A stretch of 41,767 nucleotides of DNA from Caballeronia sp. BR00000012568055 (lineage in GTDB: Bacteria; Pseudomonadota; Gammaproteobacteria; Burkholderiales; Burkholderiaceae): contig NZ_JAQFVG010000321.1 of NCBI RefSeq assembly GCF_029439455.1, positions 1 to 41,767 of the forward strand, read 5' to 3'. A program made the position numbers and the translations under genes. Below are positions 17,186-24,595 of this stretch, one piece after another (position 1 is the stretch's first letter; the number at the start of each line of letters is the position of its first letter). The notes under the pieces were generated by a model. That model had not been told where the DNA came from and searched no databases. It saw only the letters and a program-made list of their open reading frames with translations.

Positions 17186-17611
17186 ATGAAATTCATGATG
17201 CTGATGATCCCGCGCGGTTACGAATCCGCCGAACCCGGCACGATGCCCAGCGCCGACGCCGTCGCCAATATGATGAAGTACAACGAAGACTTGCAGAAAG
17301 CGGGCGTGCTGCTGGCGCTCGACGGTCTGCATCCGCCGTCGATGGGCGCGCGCGTGACCTTCGAAGGCGGCAAGCCACGCGTCACCGATGGCCCGTTCGC
17401 CGAAGCCAAGGAAGTGCTCGGCGGTTACTGGATCATTCAGGTGAAGTCGCGCGAGGAAGCCATCGAATGGGCCAAGCGTTGTCCGGCGCAAGGCAACGAG
17501 ATGATCGAAGTCCGGCAGGTGATGGAGTTCGACGATTTCCCGCCGGACGTGAAAGAAGCCGCGGCGGGATTCGACGAAATGCAAAACGCGCAGAAGAACG
17601 TTAAACCGTAA
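17186..17611 (+). CDS. YCII-related (DGPF domain) protein
   Basis: A 141-residue soluble protein of the DGPF/YCII-related family. The motif DGPF is at 68-71, inside VTDGPFAEAKEVLGGYWII, with the ferredoxin-like alpha-beta fold pattern around it. The function of this family is not well established. Some members are encoded with ECF sigma factors or are involved in secondary pathways, but neither is seen here. The ATG at 17186 has GGAG at about 10 bases upstream. The 3' end overlaps the convergent SDR gene by 11 bases. Confidence 0.88.
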   Translation: MKFMMLMIPRGYESAEPGTMPSADAVANMMKYNEDLQKAGVLLALDGLHPPSMGARVTFEGGKPRVTDGPFAEAKEVLGGYWIIQVKSREEAIEWAKRCPAQGNEMIEVRQVMEFDDFPPDVKEAAAGFDEMQNAQKNVKP

Positions 17612-18308
17612 CGCCTGCGATATAAGCCGGCTTGTCCGTCGACAGCGATTGCTTGATGGCGCGGCCGGTGTCGTCGATCAGCACTTCTTCGTGATCGCGC
17701 GCCACCGCGTCCAGCACCAGGCGCACGACGTCTTCGGGCGTGGATTTCGGCGCATCGATTTTCGCGGTCATGTCGGTATCGATCAGACCGGGGTGCGCGG
17801 CGACCACCAGCGTGCCCTGCTCGCGCAGTTCGATGCGCAGCGCATTGGTCGCCGCCCACGCCGCCGCCTTCGAGATGTGATACGCGCCGCCATTCGGCAG
17901 CGACGCCCAGCTCAGCACCGACAGCACGTTTACCAGCGCGCCGCCGCCATTGCGCTTGAGCGCGGGCGCGAAGGCCTGCGTGACGCCGAGCACGCCGAAC
18001 AGGTTGATCTCCATGACATCGCGCACGTCTTGCGTCGAAGCGGGATCGGTGAGCGGGCTGCGTGTCGATACACCCGCGTTGTTGATGACCACCTGCACGT
18101 CGCCATAAGCAGCGGCCGCTTCGGCGATATCCTTCGCGTTGGTCACGTCGAGGCGAATGGCCTGCGCACCGGGAATATCGACGCTCTTCGGATCGCGCGC
18201 CGCCGCATACACCTTCGATGCGCCCGCCTCCAGCAGCGACTTCACGAACTGTTTGCCGAGACCGCGATTTGCGCCGGTGACGAGTACCACTTTTCCTTTG
18301 ATCTGCAT
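17601..18308 (-). CDS. SDR-family oxidoreductase
   Basis: A 235-residue classical short-chain dehydrogenase. The cofactor motif TGANRGLG is at 11-18, NNAG at 76-79, and the catalytic Tyr143 and Lys147 in YHISK with Ser near 130-133. I chose the ATG at 18308 (MQIKGKVVLVTGAN). A longer frame reaches 18392, but that part runs through an operator and terminator and is not protein-like. Substrate is unknown. The gene has its own operator, identical to the one ahead of marR, and so is probably a direct target of that MarR protein. Confidence 0.92.
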   Translation of the reverse strand: MQIKGKVVLVTGANRGLGKQFVKSLLEAGASKVYAAARDPKSVDIPGAQAIRLDVTNAKDIAEAAAAYGDVQVVINNAGVSTRSPLTDPASTQDVRDVMEINLFGVLGVTQAFAPALKRNGGGALVNVLSVLSWASLPNGGAYHISKAAAWAATNALRIELREQGTLVVAAHPGLIDTDMTAKIDAPKSTPEDVVRLVLDAVARDHEEVLIDDTGRAIKQSLSTDKPAYIAGVTV

Positions 18309-18317
18309 GACAAGCCT

Positions 18318-18335
18318 TTTGTGCATATGCACTTT
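18318..18335. promoter_or_regulatory. MarR-type operator ahead of the SDR gene
   Basis: An 18-base sequence TTTGTGCATATGCACTTT with a perfect 12-bp palindrome GTGCATATGCAC at 18321-18332. It is identical to the site ahead of marR at 18832-18849. It lies 13 bases upstream of the SDR start, so a bound protein would block transcription start or early elongation. Confidence 0.85.
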
Positions 18336-18345
18336 ACGTTGCGAT

Positions 18346-18374
18346 AAAAAGGCCCGCGTAGAACAAGCGGGCCT
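18346..18374 (-). terminator. Rho-independent terminator of marR
   Basis: On the minus strand AGGCCCGC, a 9-base loop, then GCGGGCCT is followed by TTTTT (arms 18367-18374 and 18350-18357). It lies between the marR stop and the SDR operator, so the SDR gene must have its own promoter and is not merely a second cistron. Confidence 0.88.
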
Positions 18375-18388
18375 CGTCGTGTTTCGAC

Positions 18389-18817
18389 TCACTCCATCGC
18401 GGTCAGTTCGAACAGCGATTCACGCAGCGCCTTCGCGCGTTTCGCGCCGAACTTCTGCTCGAATTCCGCCTGCGCCGCGCGCCATGCCGCGCCCGCCTGC
18501 GCCAGCGTTTCCTTGCCCGTCGCGGTGTTGTACAAGCCGACGGCGCGCGACGAAGCCGAATCCTGCGCGGTTTCGACCAGACCGTCACGCTGCAATGGCT
18601 TGAGCGCGCGGACCAGCGTGGTGCGGTCCATCACCATGGCATCGGCGAGTTCGAGCATTTGCACGCCGGGTTTGCGCGCGATGGCGGCCATGATGGTGAA
18701 CTGCGCCGACGTCAGCCCGACGCCGTTCAAATGCCGCTCGTAAAGCTGCGACACATAACGCGCGGCCTGCCGGATGGCGAAGCAGTTGCAGTCCTGAGGA
18801 GATGAGTGCGAAGTCAT
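18389..18817 (-). CDS. MarR-family transcriptional regulator
   Basis: A 142-residue winged-helix regulator. The recognition region LELADAMVMDRTTLVRALKPL spans about 55-75, followed by the wing (RDGLVETAQDSASSRAVGLY). N-terminal Cys10 and Cys12 (CNCFAIRQAARYV) form a CxC that recurs in one MarR subfamily and could sense oxidants or thiol-reactive compounds; that sensing is inferred. The identical palindrome ahead of this gene and of the SDR gene suggests that it represses both. It has its own terminator. Confidence 0.9.
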   Translation of the reverse strand: MTSHSSPQDCNCFAIRQAARYVSQLYERHLNGVGLTSAQFTIMAAIARKPGVQMLELADAMVMDRTTLVRALKPLQRDGLVETAQDSASSRAVGLYNTATGKETLAQAGAAWRAAQAEFEQKFGAKRAKALRESLFELTAME

Positions 18818-18831
18818 GTTCGGAAGACTAC

Positions 18832-18849
18832 TTTGTGCATATGCACTTT
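18832..18849. promoter_or_regulatory. MarR-type operator ahead of marR (autoregulation)
   Basis: Same 18-base sequence as at 18318-18335, with the palindrome GTGCATATGCAC at 18835-18846. It starts 15 bases upstream of the marR ATG. Two perfect copies within 520 bases, each directly before a gene, make this a very probable binding site. Confidence 0.88.
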
Positions 18850-19126
18850 GTCAAGCCAAGTGTTTTCCATTAGGCCGATAGCCTTGTCTCGAATCGTCGT
18901 TTCATTTATCTGATCAGAACGCACGAAGCCGCTTCAGGCTTGCGCTCGGGCGTGATCGCGTCTGTGCCGAAATCCGCATCGCGCGCGCGACTAAACCACA
19001 AGACGCGGCGAATTTTGGTTGACTACATTGCGCTTATCCGCCGAGGACAGCTCGCCGTCGTGCGCGGAAGTCGTATTTCATCCGACGAGTCCGCCGGATC
19101 GTCAAATCTAAAAAGGAGAGCACACC
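18850..19126. other. Intergenic region, no gene seen
   Basis: The space between the divergent marR and the Liv-type binding-protein gene, 309 bases including the marR operator. A TTGACT hexamer near 19018 might be a -35 element, but I see no matching -10. A strong ribosome-binding site AAAAAGGAGAG precedes the ATG at 19127. Confidence 0.5.
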
Positions 19127-20281
19127 ATGCGTTTCCGTATGACTTCTCTTTCGTGGCTCGTCGCGTGCGCCACGGGGGCGCTCGCCGTCGCGCCGATAGC
19201 CGCATCGGCGGCGGATCTGGTCGCCAAGATCGGCTTTGCCGCGCCGCTGACGGGCGCGAACGCGGGCTACGGCAAGGACTTGCAGAACGGCGTGCAACTC
19301 GCACTCGACGAAGCCAACGCCAAGAAGATCAAGATCAACGGTCAGGTCACCAAGTTCGAGATTCAGGCCGAAGACGATCAGGCCGATCCGCGCATCGGCG
19401 TGCAGGCCGCGCAGAAACTCGTCGATGACGGCGTGGCGGTGGTGGTCGGCCACTTCAACTCCGGCACCACGCTGCCTGCATCGCCCGTGTACAACAACGC
19501 CGGCATCCCGATGATCGATCCGGCCGCGACCAATCCGACCATCACCACGCGCGGTCTGGAAAACGTCTTCACCGTCATTTCGAGCGATGCGCAGAACGCA
19601 GGCAACGCCGGCATCTATGCAGTGACGACGACCAAGGCCAAGCGCATTGCGCTGATCGACGACCGGACCGCGTTCGGTCAGGGCGAAGCGGACGAGTTCG
19701 AAAAAGCGGTGAAAGCGAAAGGCGGCAACATCGTCGCGCGCGAATTCAGCGATAACCAGACCGTCGATTTTTCTTCGCAGCTCACGCGCATCAAAGCCGC
19801 GAACGCCGACCTGATCTTCTTCGGCGGACTCGACCGGCAGGCCGCCGCCGTCGTCAAGCGGATGAAGCAACTCGGCATCAACGCGCAGTTCGTGGGCGGC
19901 GGCGGCGTGATGGACGCCGACTTCCTCAAGCTCGCCGGCGACGCCGCCGAAGGCGCGCAAGCGTGGGAATACGGCAGTCCGCTCGACAAGCTCCCGCAAG
20001 GCAAGGCGTTCAGCGACAAGTTCCAGAAGCGCTTCGGCGTGGCGATTCTTTCGTACGCGCCGTTCGGCTACGACGCCGCGTGGGCCGCCATCAACGCCAT
20101 GCAGAAAGCCAACTCGATCGACCCGAAGGTGTATCGGCCGGCGTTGAAGAGCATTTCGTTCGAAGGCATTACCGGGCCGATCGCGTTCGACAGCAACGGG
20201 GCGCTGAAGAACGCGTCATCGACGCTGTATCAGGTGAAGAACGGCCAGTGGGAATCGGTCGAGACGAAACACGGCATGTAA
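19127..20281 (+). CDS. Branched-chain amino acid-type ABC transporter substrate-binding protein (LivJ/LivK-like)
   Basis: A 384-residue periplasmic protein (Peripla_BP_6 family). A Sec signal peptide ends near IAASA-AD (about 28). The mature start VAKIGFAAPLTGANAGYG is typical of LivJ/LivK, and GHFNSGTTLPASPVY and DRTAFGQGEADEF are cleft segments. It would bind a branched-chain or related amino acid. A strong AAGGAG site precedes the ATG. No livHMGF genes follow, so it must use a transporter encoded elsewhere or act as an independent binding protein. Its stop lies one base from the convergent neighbour. Confidence 0.93.
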   Translation: MRFRMTSLSWLVACATGALAVAPIAASAADLVAKIGFAAPLTGANAGYGKDLQNGVQLALDEANAKKIKINGQVTKFEIQAEDDQADPRIGVQAAQKLVDDGVAVVVGHFNSGTTLPASPVYNNAGIPMIDPAATNPTITTRGLENVFTVISSDAQNAGNAGIYAVTTTKAKRIALIDDRTAFGQGEADEFEKAVKAKGGNIVAREFSDNQTVDFSSQLTRIKAANADLIFFGGLDRQAAAVVKRMKQLGINAQFVGGGGVMDADFLKLAGDAAEGAQAWEYGSPLDKLPQGKAFSDKFQKRFGVAILSYAPFGYDAAWAAINAMQKANSIDPKVYRPALKSISFEGITGPIAFDSNGALKNASSTLYQVKNGQWESVETKHGM

Positions 20282-20282
20282 G

Positions 20283-20732
20283 TCAGTTGGCCGGGCCCTG
20301 CACGACGTTGTGGATGAAACCCTTGAGGCGCTCGTTGCATTCGATGAGCGCCGCAAGATGCACCTCGTGCAGTTGCCGGTCGTGTTCGTTGATGACCGCA
20401 GTCAGACGCGCCAGGCTGACATCGGAAAGCGTCCACTCGCCGGTCTCGCCGCCACGCTCGAGCATGGCCAGCACGTCTTCTTCGGTCGTGCAGATCAACG
20501 CGTGTTCGAGCCGCCCGTAACCGACCTGCGTCAGCATATTCGTCAACAGCACGGCTTGCGCGAGATGCTGCGCTTCCATCTGCGTGGCGTGAGCGTTGCG
20601 GAACGCCTCGATGGCGATCCGGTATTGCAGCACGATCGACTCGGCCTGACGCCGGGGCATCGGCAGCCAATAGACTTTCGCGGTGCGATTGCATGCGGGT
20701 CTGGCGGCGGCTTTCTTTCTTGCGTTCGGCAT
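20283..20732 (-). CDS. Conserved hypothetical protein
   Basis: A 149-residue soluble, mostly helical protein without a signal peptide. It begins with a basic stretch (PNARKKAAARPACNRTAKVYW) and then a helical region rich in Ala, Leu and Glu (RRQAESIVLQYRIAIEAFR onward), with HEVHLAALIECNERLKGF near the end. Similar short proteins occur in Burkholderia genomes and are sometimes labelled Fis-like, but I see no DNA-binding helix-turn-helix. Function unknown. It is followed upstream by the small membrane protein on the same strand. Confidence 0.7.
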   Translation of the reverse strand: MPNARKKAAARPACNRTAKVYWLPMPRRQAESIVLQYRIAIEAFRNAHATQMEAQHLAQAVLLTNMLTQVGYGRLEHALICTTEEDVLAMLERGGETGEWTLSDVSLARLTAVINEHDRQLHEVHLAALIECNERLKGFIHNVVQGPAN

Positions 20733-20754
20733 GTTCGGCTCACTGTTCAGCGGT

Positions 20755-21015
20755 TCATAAACAAAAGATCAGGCCCAGCATAGAAACGAAGCAGAGCAAA
20801 GCATTCAGATAAAAGAACCAGTCCGATGCGAACAGTGACTCCTCCGGCGGCGCACGCATGTCGTGCGGATCGTCGGCGGCGCTGTTGCGCCAGGCATCGA
20901 TATAACCGGCCAGCGCGCAGCACAGCAACGCGATCGCCGCGAATATCAGCACGCCCAGCAGAAACCAGGAGATCAACTCGATCGGGACCGTCACCATCAA
21001 CGTGGTCATGGACAT
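20755..21015 (-). CDS. Small membrane protein, function unknown
   Basis: An 86-residue protein with two predicted membrane helices, one at about 12-40 (ISWFLLGVLIFAAIALLCC core) and one at about 66-86 (FFYLNALLCFVSMLGLIFCL). Between them is a charged linker with AWRNSAADDPHD. A second ATG two codons in (21009) is an alternative start. It lies 22 bases upstream of the hypothetical gene on the same strand, so the two may form an operon. I do not recognise the family. Confidence 0.65.
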   Translation of the reverse strand: MSMTTLMVTVPIELISWFLLGVLIFAAIALLCCALAGYIDAWRNSAADDPHDMRAPPEESLFASDWFFYLNALLCFVSMLGLIFCL

Positions 21016-21184
21016 CGAGTTCCGTTCTTCAATGAAAATTCAGAAGCGTGTTGCATCGGCTGGCCACTCATTTCGAATGACGAGTCATGCTAACAATGTC
21101 AATCCTTCAGGGCGCTATCGCGCGGAAAACAAAGTTATAGGGGTGTTTCCGAGTGTTTGCTAAAACAGGAACAGCGCGCCGAAT

Positions 21185-21856
21185 TCAGATATCGCGCATG
21201 CGCAAAATGTAGCCCAAGCCGCGCAACGTCATGATCTGCGCAGTCGATTCCGCCAGCCGTTTGCGCAGCCTGTGAATGTAGATATCGATCGCGTCGCCGC
21301 TGGGTACATCGTCGAGGCTGAAGATGCTTTCCACCAGCATGGCTTTCGAAACGGTCTTGCCTTGCCGCAGCATCAGCGCTTCGAGAATCGCGTGCTCGCG
21401 GCGGCGCAGGAGAAACGGCTCGTCCTTATAGCGGAACTCGCGCGTGTCGAAGGTGTAGTGCAGGTCGCCGCACACCGCGGCTACGCCCTTCTGCGCGTAT
21501 TGCCTGCGCACCAGCGCCTTGATGCGCGCCACCAGTTCGCGTGCATCGAAGGGCTTGACCACGTAATCGTCAGCGCCCGCGGCGAAACAATCCACCTTCT
21601 CGTCGATGGAACCGTGCGCGGTGAGCATCAGCACCGGCACGGAATCGCCACGCCGCCTAAGCCGCGTGAGCAGTTCCTTGCCGCTCATCGCGGGCAGACG
21701 CATATCGAGCAGCGCGACATCGTAGCTTTGATTGCCGAGGATGGACTCGGCGCGCTCGGCGTCCGGCACGTGATCGACCACGAACGATTCCGCCCGCAGC
21801 AGATTCACGATCCAGTGCGCCAGTTCGGCATTGTCCTCAACCAGCAGCAGTTTCAT
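21185..21856 (-). CDS. OmpR/PhoB-family response regulator (TctD/QseB-like)
   Basis: A 223-residue regulator. The receiver domain has acidic residues E7 and D8, phosphoacceptor D51 in LLDMRLP, and K101 in VVKPF. The winged-helix DNA-binding domain (about 130-220) holds VSKAMLVESIFSLDDVPSGDAIDIYIHRLRKRL. It overlaps the sensor kinase gene by 20 bases, with the kinase upstream on the same strand. Related pairs are TctD-TctE, which control tricarboxylate uptake, but no tct transporter lies here. The regulated genes are therefore unknown. Confidence 0.93.
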   Translation of the reverse strand: MKLLLVEDNAELAHWIVNLLRAESFVVDHVPDAERAESILGNQSYDVALLDMRLPAMSGKELLTRLRRRGDSVPVLMLTAHGSIDEKVDCFAAGADDYVVKPFDARELVARIKALVRRQYAQKGVAAVCGDLHYTFDTREFRYKDEPFLLRRREHAILEALMLRQGKTVSKAMLVESIFSLDDVPSGDAIDIYIHRLRKRLAESTAQIMTLRGLGYILRMRDI

Positions 21857-23231
21857 CGCGATACTCTCGTTCGGCCCAGGCGGGCAATTTCACGGTGACG
21901 GTCAGTCCGCGTCCGTCGCTTCCCGACCCGAGCACGACGCTGCCGCCATGCCGCTGCGCGATCTTCCTCACGATCGACAAACCCAGTCCCGAGCCTTCCA
22001 CCAAAGTCGCGCCGCGTCGGAAGCGTTCGAACACGTGCGCCAGCAATTCGGCGGCGATGCCCGGCCCGTTGTCGATCACTCTGAGCACGACCCACGCATC
22101 CTCGCGATTCACCGAAGCCGTCACGCGCCCGCCGCGCTGCGTATAGCGAATGGCGTTATCGACGAGATTGGCGATGAGCGCGGCGAAGATCGGCGCGTCG
22201 CCGGTCACGTACATGTGGTCATCGCATTCCGCGCCGAGATCGATATCGCGCGCCTGCGCGGCAACCACCAGTTCGCTCAGCACCGATGCAACCACCGCCG
22301 CCAGATCGGTCTGGGTATCGCTGCGTTGTGGCGCGGATTCGGCCTGCGCCAGCAGCAGCAGTTGATGCGTCATGGTCTTCATCTTGCCGGTGCTGCGGCG
22401 CGCGCCGTTCAGCGCATCGGCGCACGCGGCGCCTTCGCAGATGCGGACCGCGTACTGAATCTGCGTGTCGAGCAAGGCAAGCGGCGTACACAGTTGATGC
22501 GCGGCATCTGCAACGAACTGACGCTGCGTTTCGCTATGCAGCTTCAACTGCGCGATACATTGATTGATCGCATCGACGATAGGCTGCAACTCGCGCGGCA
22601 AACCAACGGCGTGCATGGGTTCGAGCTGCATCGGCTCACGGCCGGCGACATCGTTCTTCAACTGCATCAGCGGCTTGAGTTCGACGGCAAGCCCGAGCGG
22701 CACGAGCGCGGCGACCAGAAACAGCATCAGACATTCGCAGAGCAACAGCGGACGCCACATACGGTCGAGCATGGCCTGACGCGAGCCTTGCGTTTTGCCG
22801 ACGACAACAGTGACCGTATCGGACTTGCCGTCGTTGAAGAGCTGACGCGAATAGACGACCGCGCGAATCGGCATGCCGTCGAAATGGCAATCGAAAAAGA
22901 AAGGGCGTCCTTTGCCTTCCGGCGGCACGGCGAGATCGTTGGATCCCGCGAGCAGGCGGCCGTCCTGCGCGATCACCTTGTAGAACACGCGATCCTGCGA
23001 AGGCGATTCGAAAATTTCCAGCGCCGCTGGCTGCACCGCGACCGCGAGCCGGCCATCGATCCATTGCACGTCTTCGATAATCGTGCGCGCCGAAGATAAA
23101 AGTGTGCCGTCCTGAAGATAATCCGCGGTGTGGCGCGCGGCGTCGTAGGCCGTGAGCGCGGTCGCGATCACGAACGGCGCGAGCGGCACCATCAGCCATA
23201 ACAGCAGCCGCGAGCGCAGACTCAGCGTCAT
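21837..23231 (-). CDS. Sensor histidine kinase (TctE-like, 2CSK_N type)
   Basis: A 464-residue inner-membrane kinase. A first membrane helix (about 8-27), a periplasmic domain of about 130 residues, a second helix (about 160-182), then a HAMP-like linker and HisKA and ATPase domains. Phosphorylated His is H245 in AAHQLCTPLALL. The usual Arg three residues after it is Cys248 here. The N box LVDNAIRY and G box DNGPGI and GSGLGLSIV are intact, so it looks active. I chose the ATG at 23231; an ATG at 23312 would add 27 low-complexity residues. It is paired with the OmpR-family gene. Confidence 0.92.
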   Translation of the reverse strand: MTLSLRSRLLLWLMVPLAPFVIATALTAYDAARHTADYLQDGTLLSSARTIIEDVQWIDGRLAVAVQPAALEIFESPSQDRVFYKVIAQDGRLLAGSNDLAVPPEGKGRPFFFDCHFDGMPIRAVVYSRQLFNDGKSDTVTVVVGKTQGSRQAMLDRMWRPLLLCECLMLFLVAALVPLGLAVELKPLMQLKNDVAGREPMQLEPMHAVGLPRELQPIVDAINQCIAQLKLHSETQRQFVADAAHQLCTPLALLDTQIQYAVRICEGAACADALNGARRSTGKMKTMTHQLLLLAQAESAPQRSDTQTDLAAVVASVLSELVVAAQARDIDLGAECDDHMYVTGDAPIFAALIANLVDNAIRYTQRGGRVTASVNREDAWVVLRVIDNGPGIAAELLAHVFERFRRGATLVEGSGLGLSIVRKIAQRHGGSVVLGSGSDGRGLTVTVKLPAWAEREYRDETAAG

Positions 23232-23312
23232 GCGCCGCGCCAGGTGTTGCCAGATAAGCCATGCGCGCGCACCAGTGCCGCGCCCGTCCCCGTCCCCGTC
23301 ATGTCGGTGCAT

Positions 23313-23555
23313 GTGAATTCGCTAAGTATCGTTATAAGCGGCGAAGGATCCGGATCATGTCCGGGATCTTCGTCGGGAATCGGAAGCGTCCGTGTATCGG
23401 TTCACTTCAGCGCGGATTCTAGTGGCCAGAACCCTTCCCGCCGCTTACCTGAATTCTTATTTTTGATACGGGATTTCCATGAGTCGGCGCGCTGACTTAG
23501 CATGAAATTACTTTGCAGTGCGGAGTTTGGCTTAGGGGTTTGCTCAGGCGTCTGC
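23313..23555. other. Intergenic region with 12-bp tandem repeats
   Basis: No gene seen. It must hold the promoter of the two-component operon. At its right edge, 23538-23567, about two and a half copies of a 12-base unit GTCTGCTCAGGC overlap the stop codon of the LysR gene. A change in copy number would not lengthen the protein, because each unit carries an in-frame stop. Confidence 0.5.
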
Positions 23556-24482
23556 TCAGGCGTCTGTTGTATCGGCGTAAGCCGAGAGATTGATGCGGGT
23601 AATCGCGGCTTCATCATCGAGCCATTGCGCGAACTGCCGCAAGGCCGGCGACGGCGCGGGACGCTCGGGATAAACCAGATAGTAAGCCGCGCCGCTCGGC
23701 ACGCTCAGCGCAAACGGCGCGATGACCCGCTTCGCGCGCAAATCCTCTTCGATCAAGGCGACATCGCCGATCGTCACGCCCAGACCTTGCATGGCGGAGG
23801 AGATGGCGAGATCGAGCGTATCGAAATGCTGCGCTTTCGCCGATGGCAAACCGGGATAGCCATACGCATCGAGCCAGCGCAGCCAGTCGCGGCGATCGCG
23901 TGTGGGATGCAGCAGCGTCTTGCCAGCGAGATCGGCGGGCGTGGGCATCGCGTTCTTGCGTGGCTTCCAGAGCGAGGGCGCGCACACGGGCGTGAGCACT
24001 TCATCGAACAGATGATGCACGCTCGCGCCTTTGAGCGACGGCGGCGCGCCGAAGACGATGGCGGCATCGAACGGTTCGGTTTTGAACTCGACGCCATGCG
24101 CCACCGATGCCGTCACTTCCACCACCAGTTCCGGCCGCTCGTTTTGCAGGCGGATCACACGCGGCAGCACCCAGCGCATGGCACAGGTCGGACACTTGAC
24201 GCGCAGCGTGCCGGACTGCGCGCCGCCCTTCGCCAGCGCTTCGTCGATCTGCGCGAAGGCCTGCTGCAAGGGCGCGACCAGCAACGCGCCTTGCTGCGTG
24301 AGCGCCAGACCGCGCGCCTGCCGCACGAACAGCGCATAGCCGAGTTGCGCCTCGAGACCGGAAATTTGACGGCTCACCGCGCCTTGCGTCACATTGAGCG
24401 ATTCGGCGGCGCGCGTGAAATTGAGCTTTCGGGCGACCACCAGAAAGGTTTTGAGGACATCGAGCGAAGGAAGCGGTTTCAT
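23556..24482 (-). CDS. LysR-family transcriptional regulator (GcvA-like)
   Basis: A 308-residue regulator. The helix-turn-helix lies at about 16-45 (NFTRAAESLNVTQGAVSRQI core), then the linker and a periplasmic-binding-like effector domain. FVRQARGLALTQQG is the typical end of the DNA-binding part. I chose the ATG at 24482 (MKPLPSLDVL). Starts at 24503 or 24512 would place the first codons inside a palindrome. It is divergent from the aminotransferase and amino acid binding-protein genes and probably regulates them, as LysR proteins usually act on the divergent neighbour. Confidence 0.9.
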   Translation of the reverse strand: MKPLPSLDVLKTFLVVARKLNFTRAAESLNVTQGAVSRQISGLEAQLGYALFVRQARGLALTQQGALLVAPLQQAFAQIDEALAKGGAQSGTLRVKCPTCAMRWVLPRVIRLQNERPELVVEVTASVAHGVEFKTEPFDAAIVFGAPPSLKGASVHHLFDEVLTPVCAPSLWKPRKNAMPTPADLAGKTLLHPTRDRRDWLRWLDAYGYPGLPSAKAQHFDTLDLAISSAMQGLGVTIGDVALIEEDLRAKRVIAPFALSVPSGAAYYLVYPERPAPSPALRQFAQWLDDEAAITRINLSAYADTTDA

Positions 24483-24497
24483 CGTAAAGAGAGGCGT

Positions 24498-24520
24498 AGC
24501 CATGATCTGCAAGCATGGCT
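24498..24520. promoter_or_regulatory. Inverted repeat in the lysR/aminotransferase promoter region
   Basis: AGCCATG (24498-24504) and CATGGCT (24514-24520) are perfect 7-bp arms around a 9-base spacer. The position, between the divergent genes and just upstream of the chosen lysR start, fits a LysR binding site. LysR sites commonly have the T-N11-A pattern; this dyad contains T-N11-A spacings but is not diagnostic. Confidence 0.5.
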
Positions 24521-24595
24521 AGTATGACAAAGTTTCGATTGTCCGGGCATTATTGGAGCGGTTGAATCGTCGAAAGTACTCCGGAGACATTTGCC

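Noticed and set aside
18309..18392. N-terminal extension of the SDR protein
   Set aside because: It would translate through a terminator and an operator. The family start is at the ATG 18308.
21831..23099. Long plus-strand frame opposite the sensor kinase
   Set aside because: Antisense mirror of a well-supported kinase; Arg/His-rich and without domain or ribosome-binding site.
23538..23567. Short tandem repeat as a CRISPR-like array
   Set aside because: Unit is 12 bases with no spacers, only about 2.5 copies, and no cas genes.
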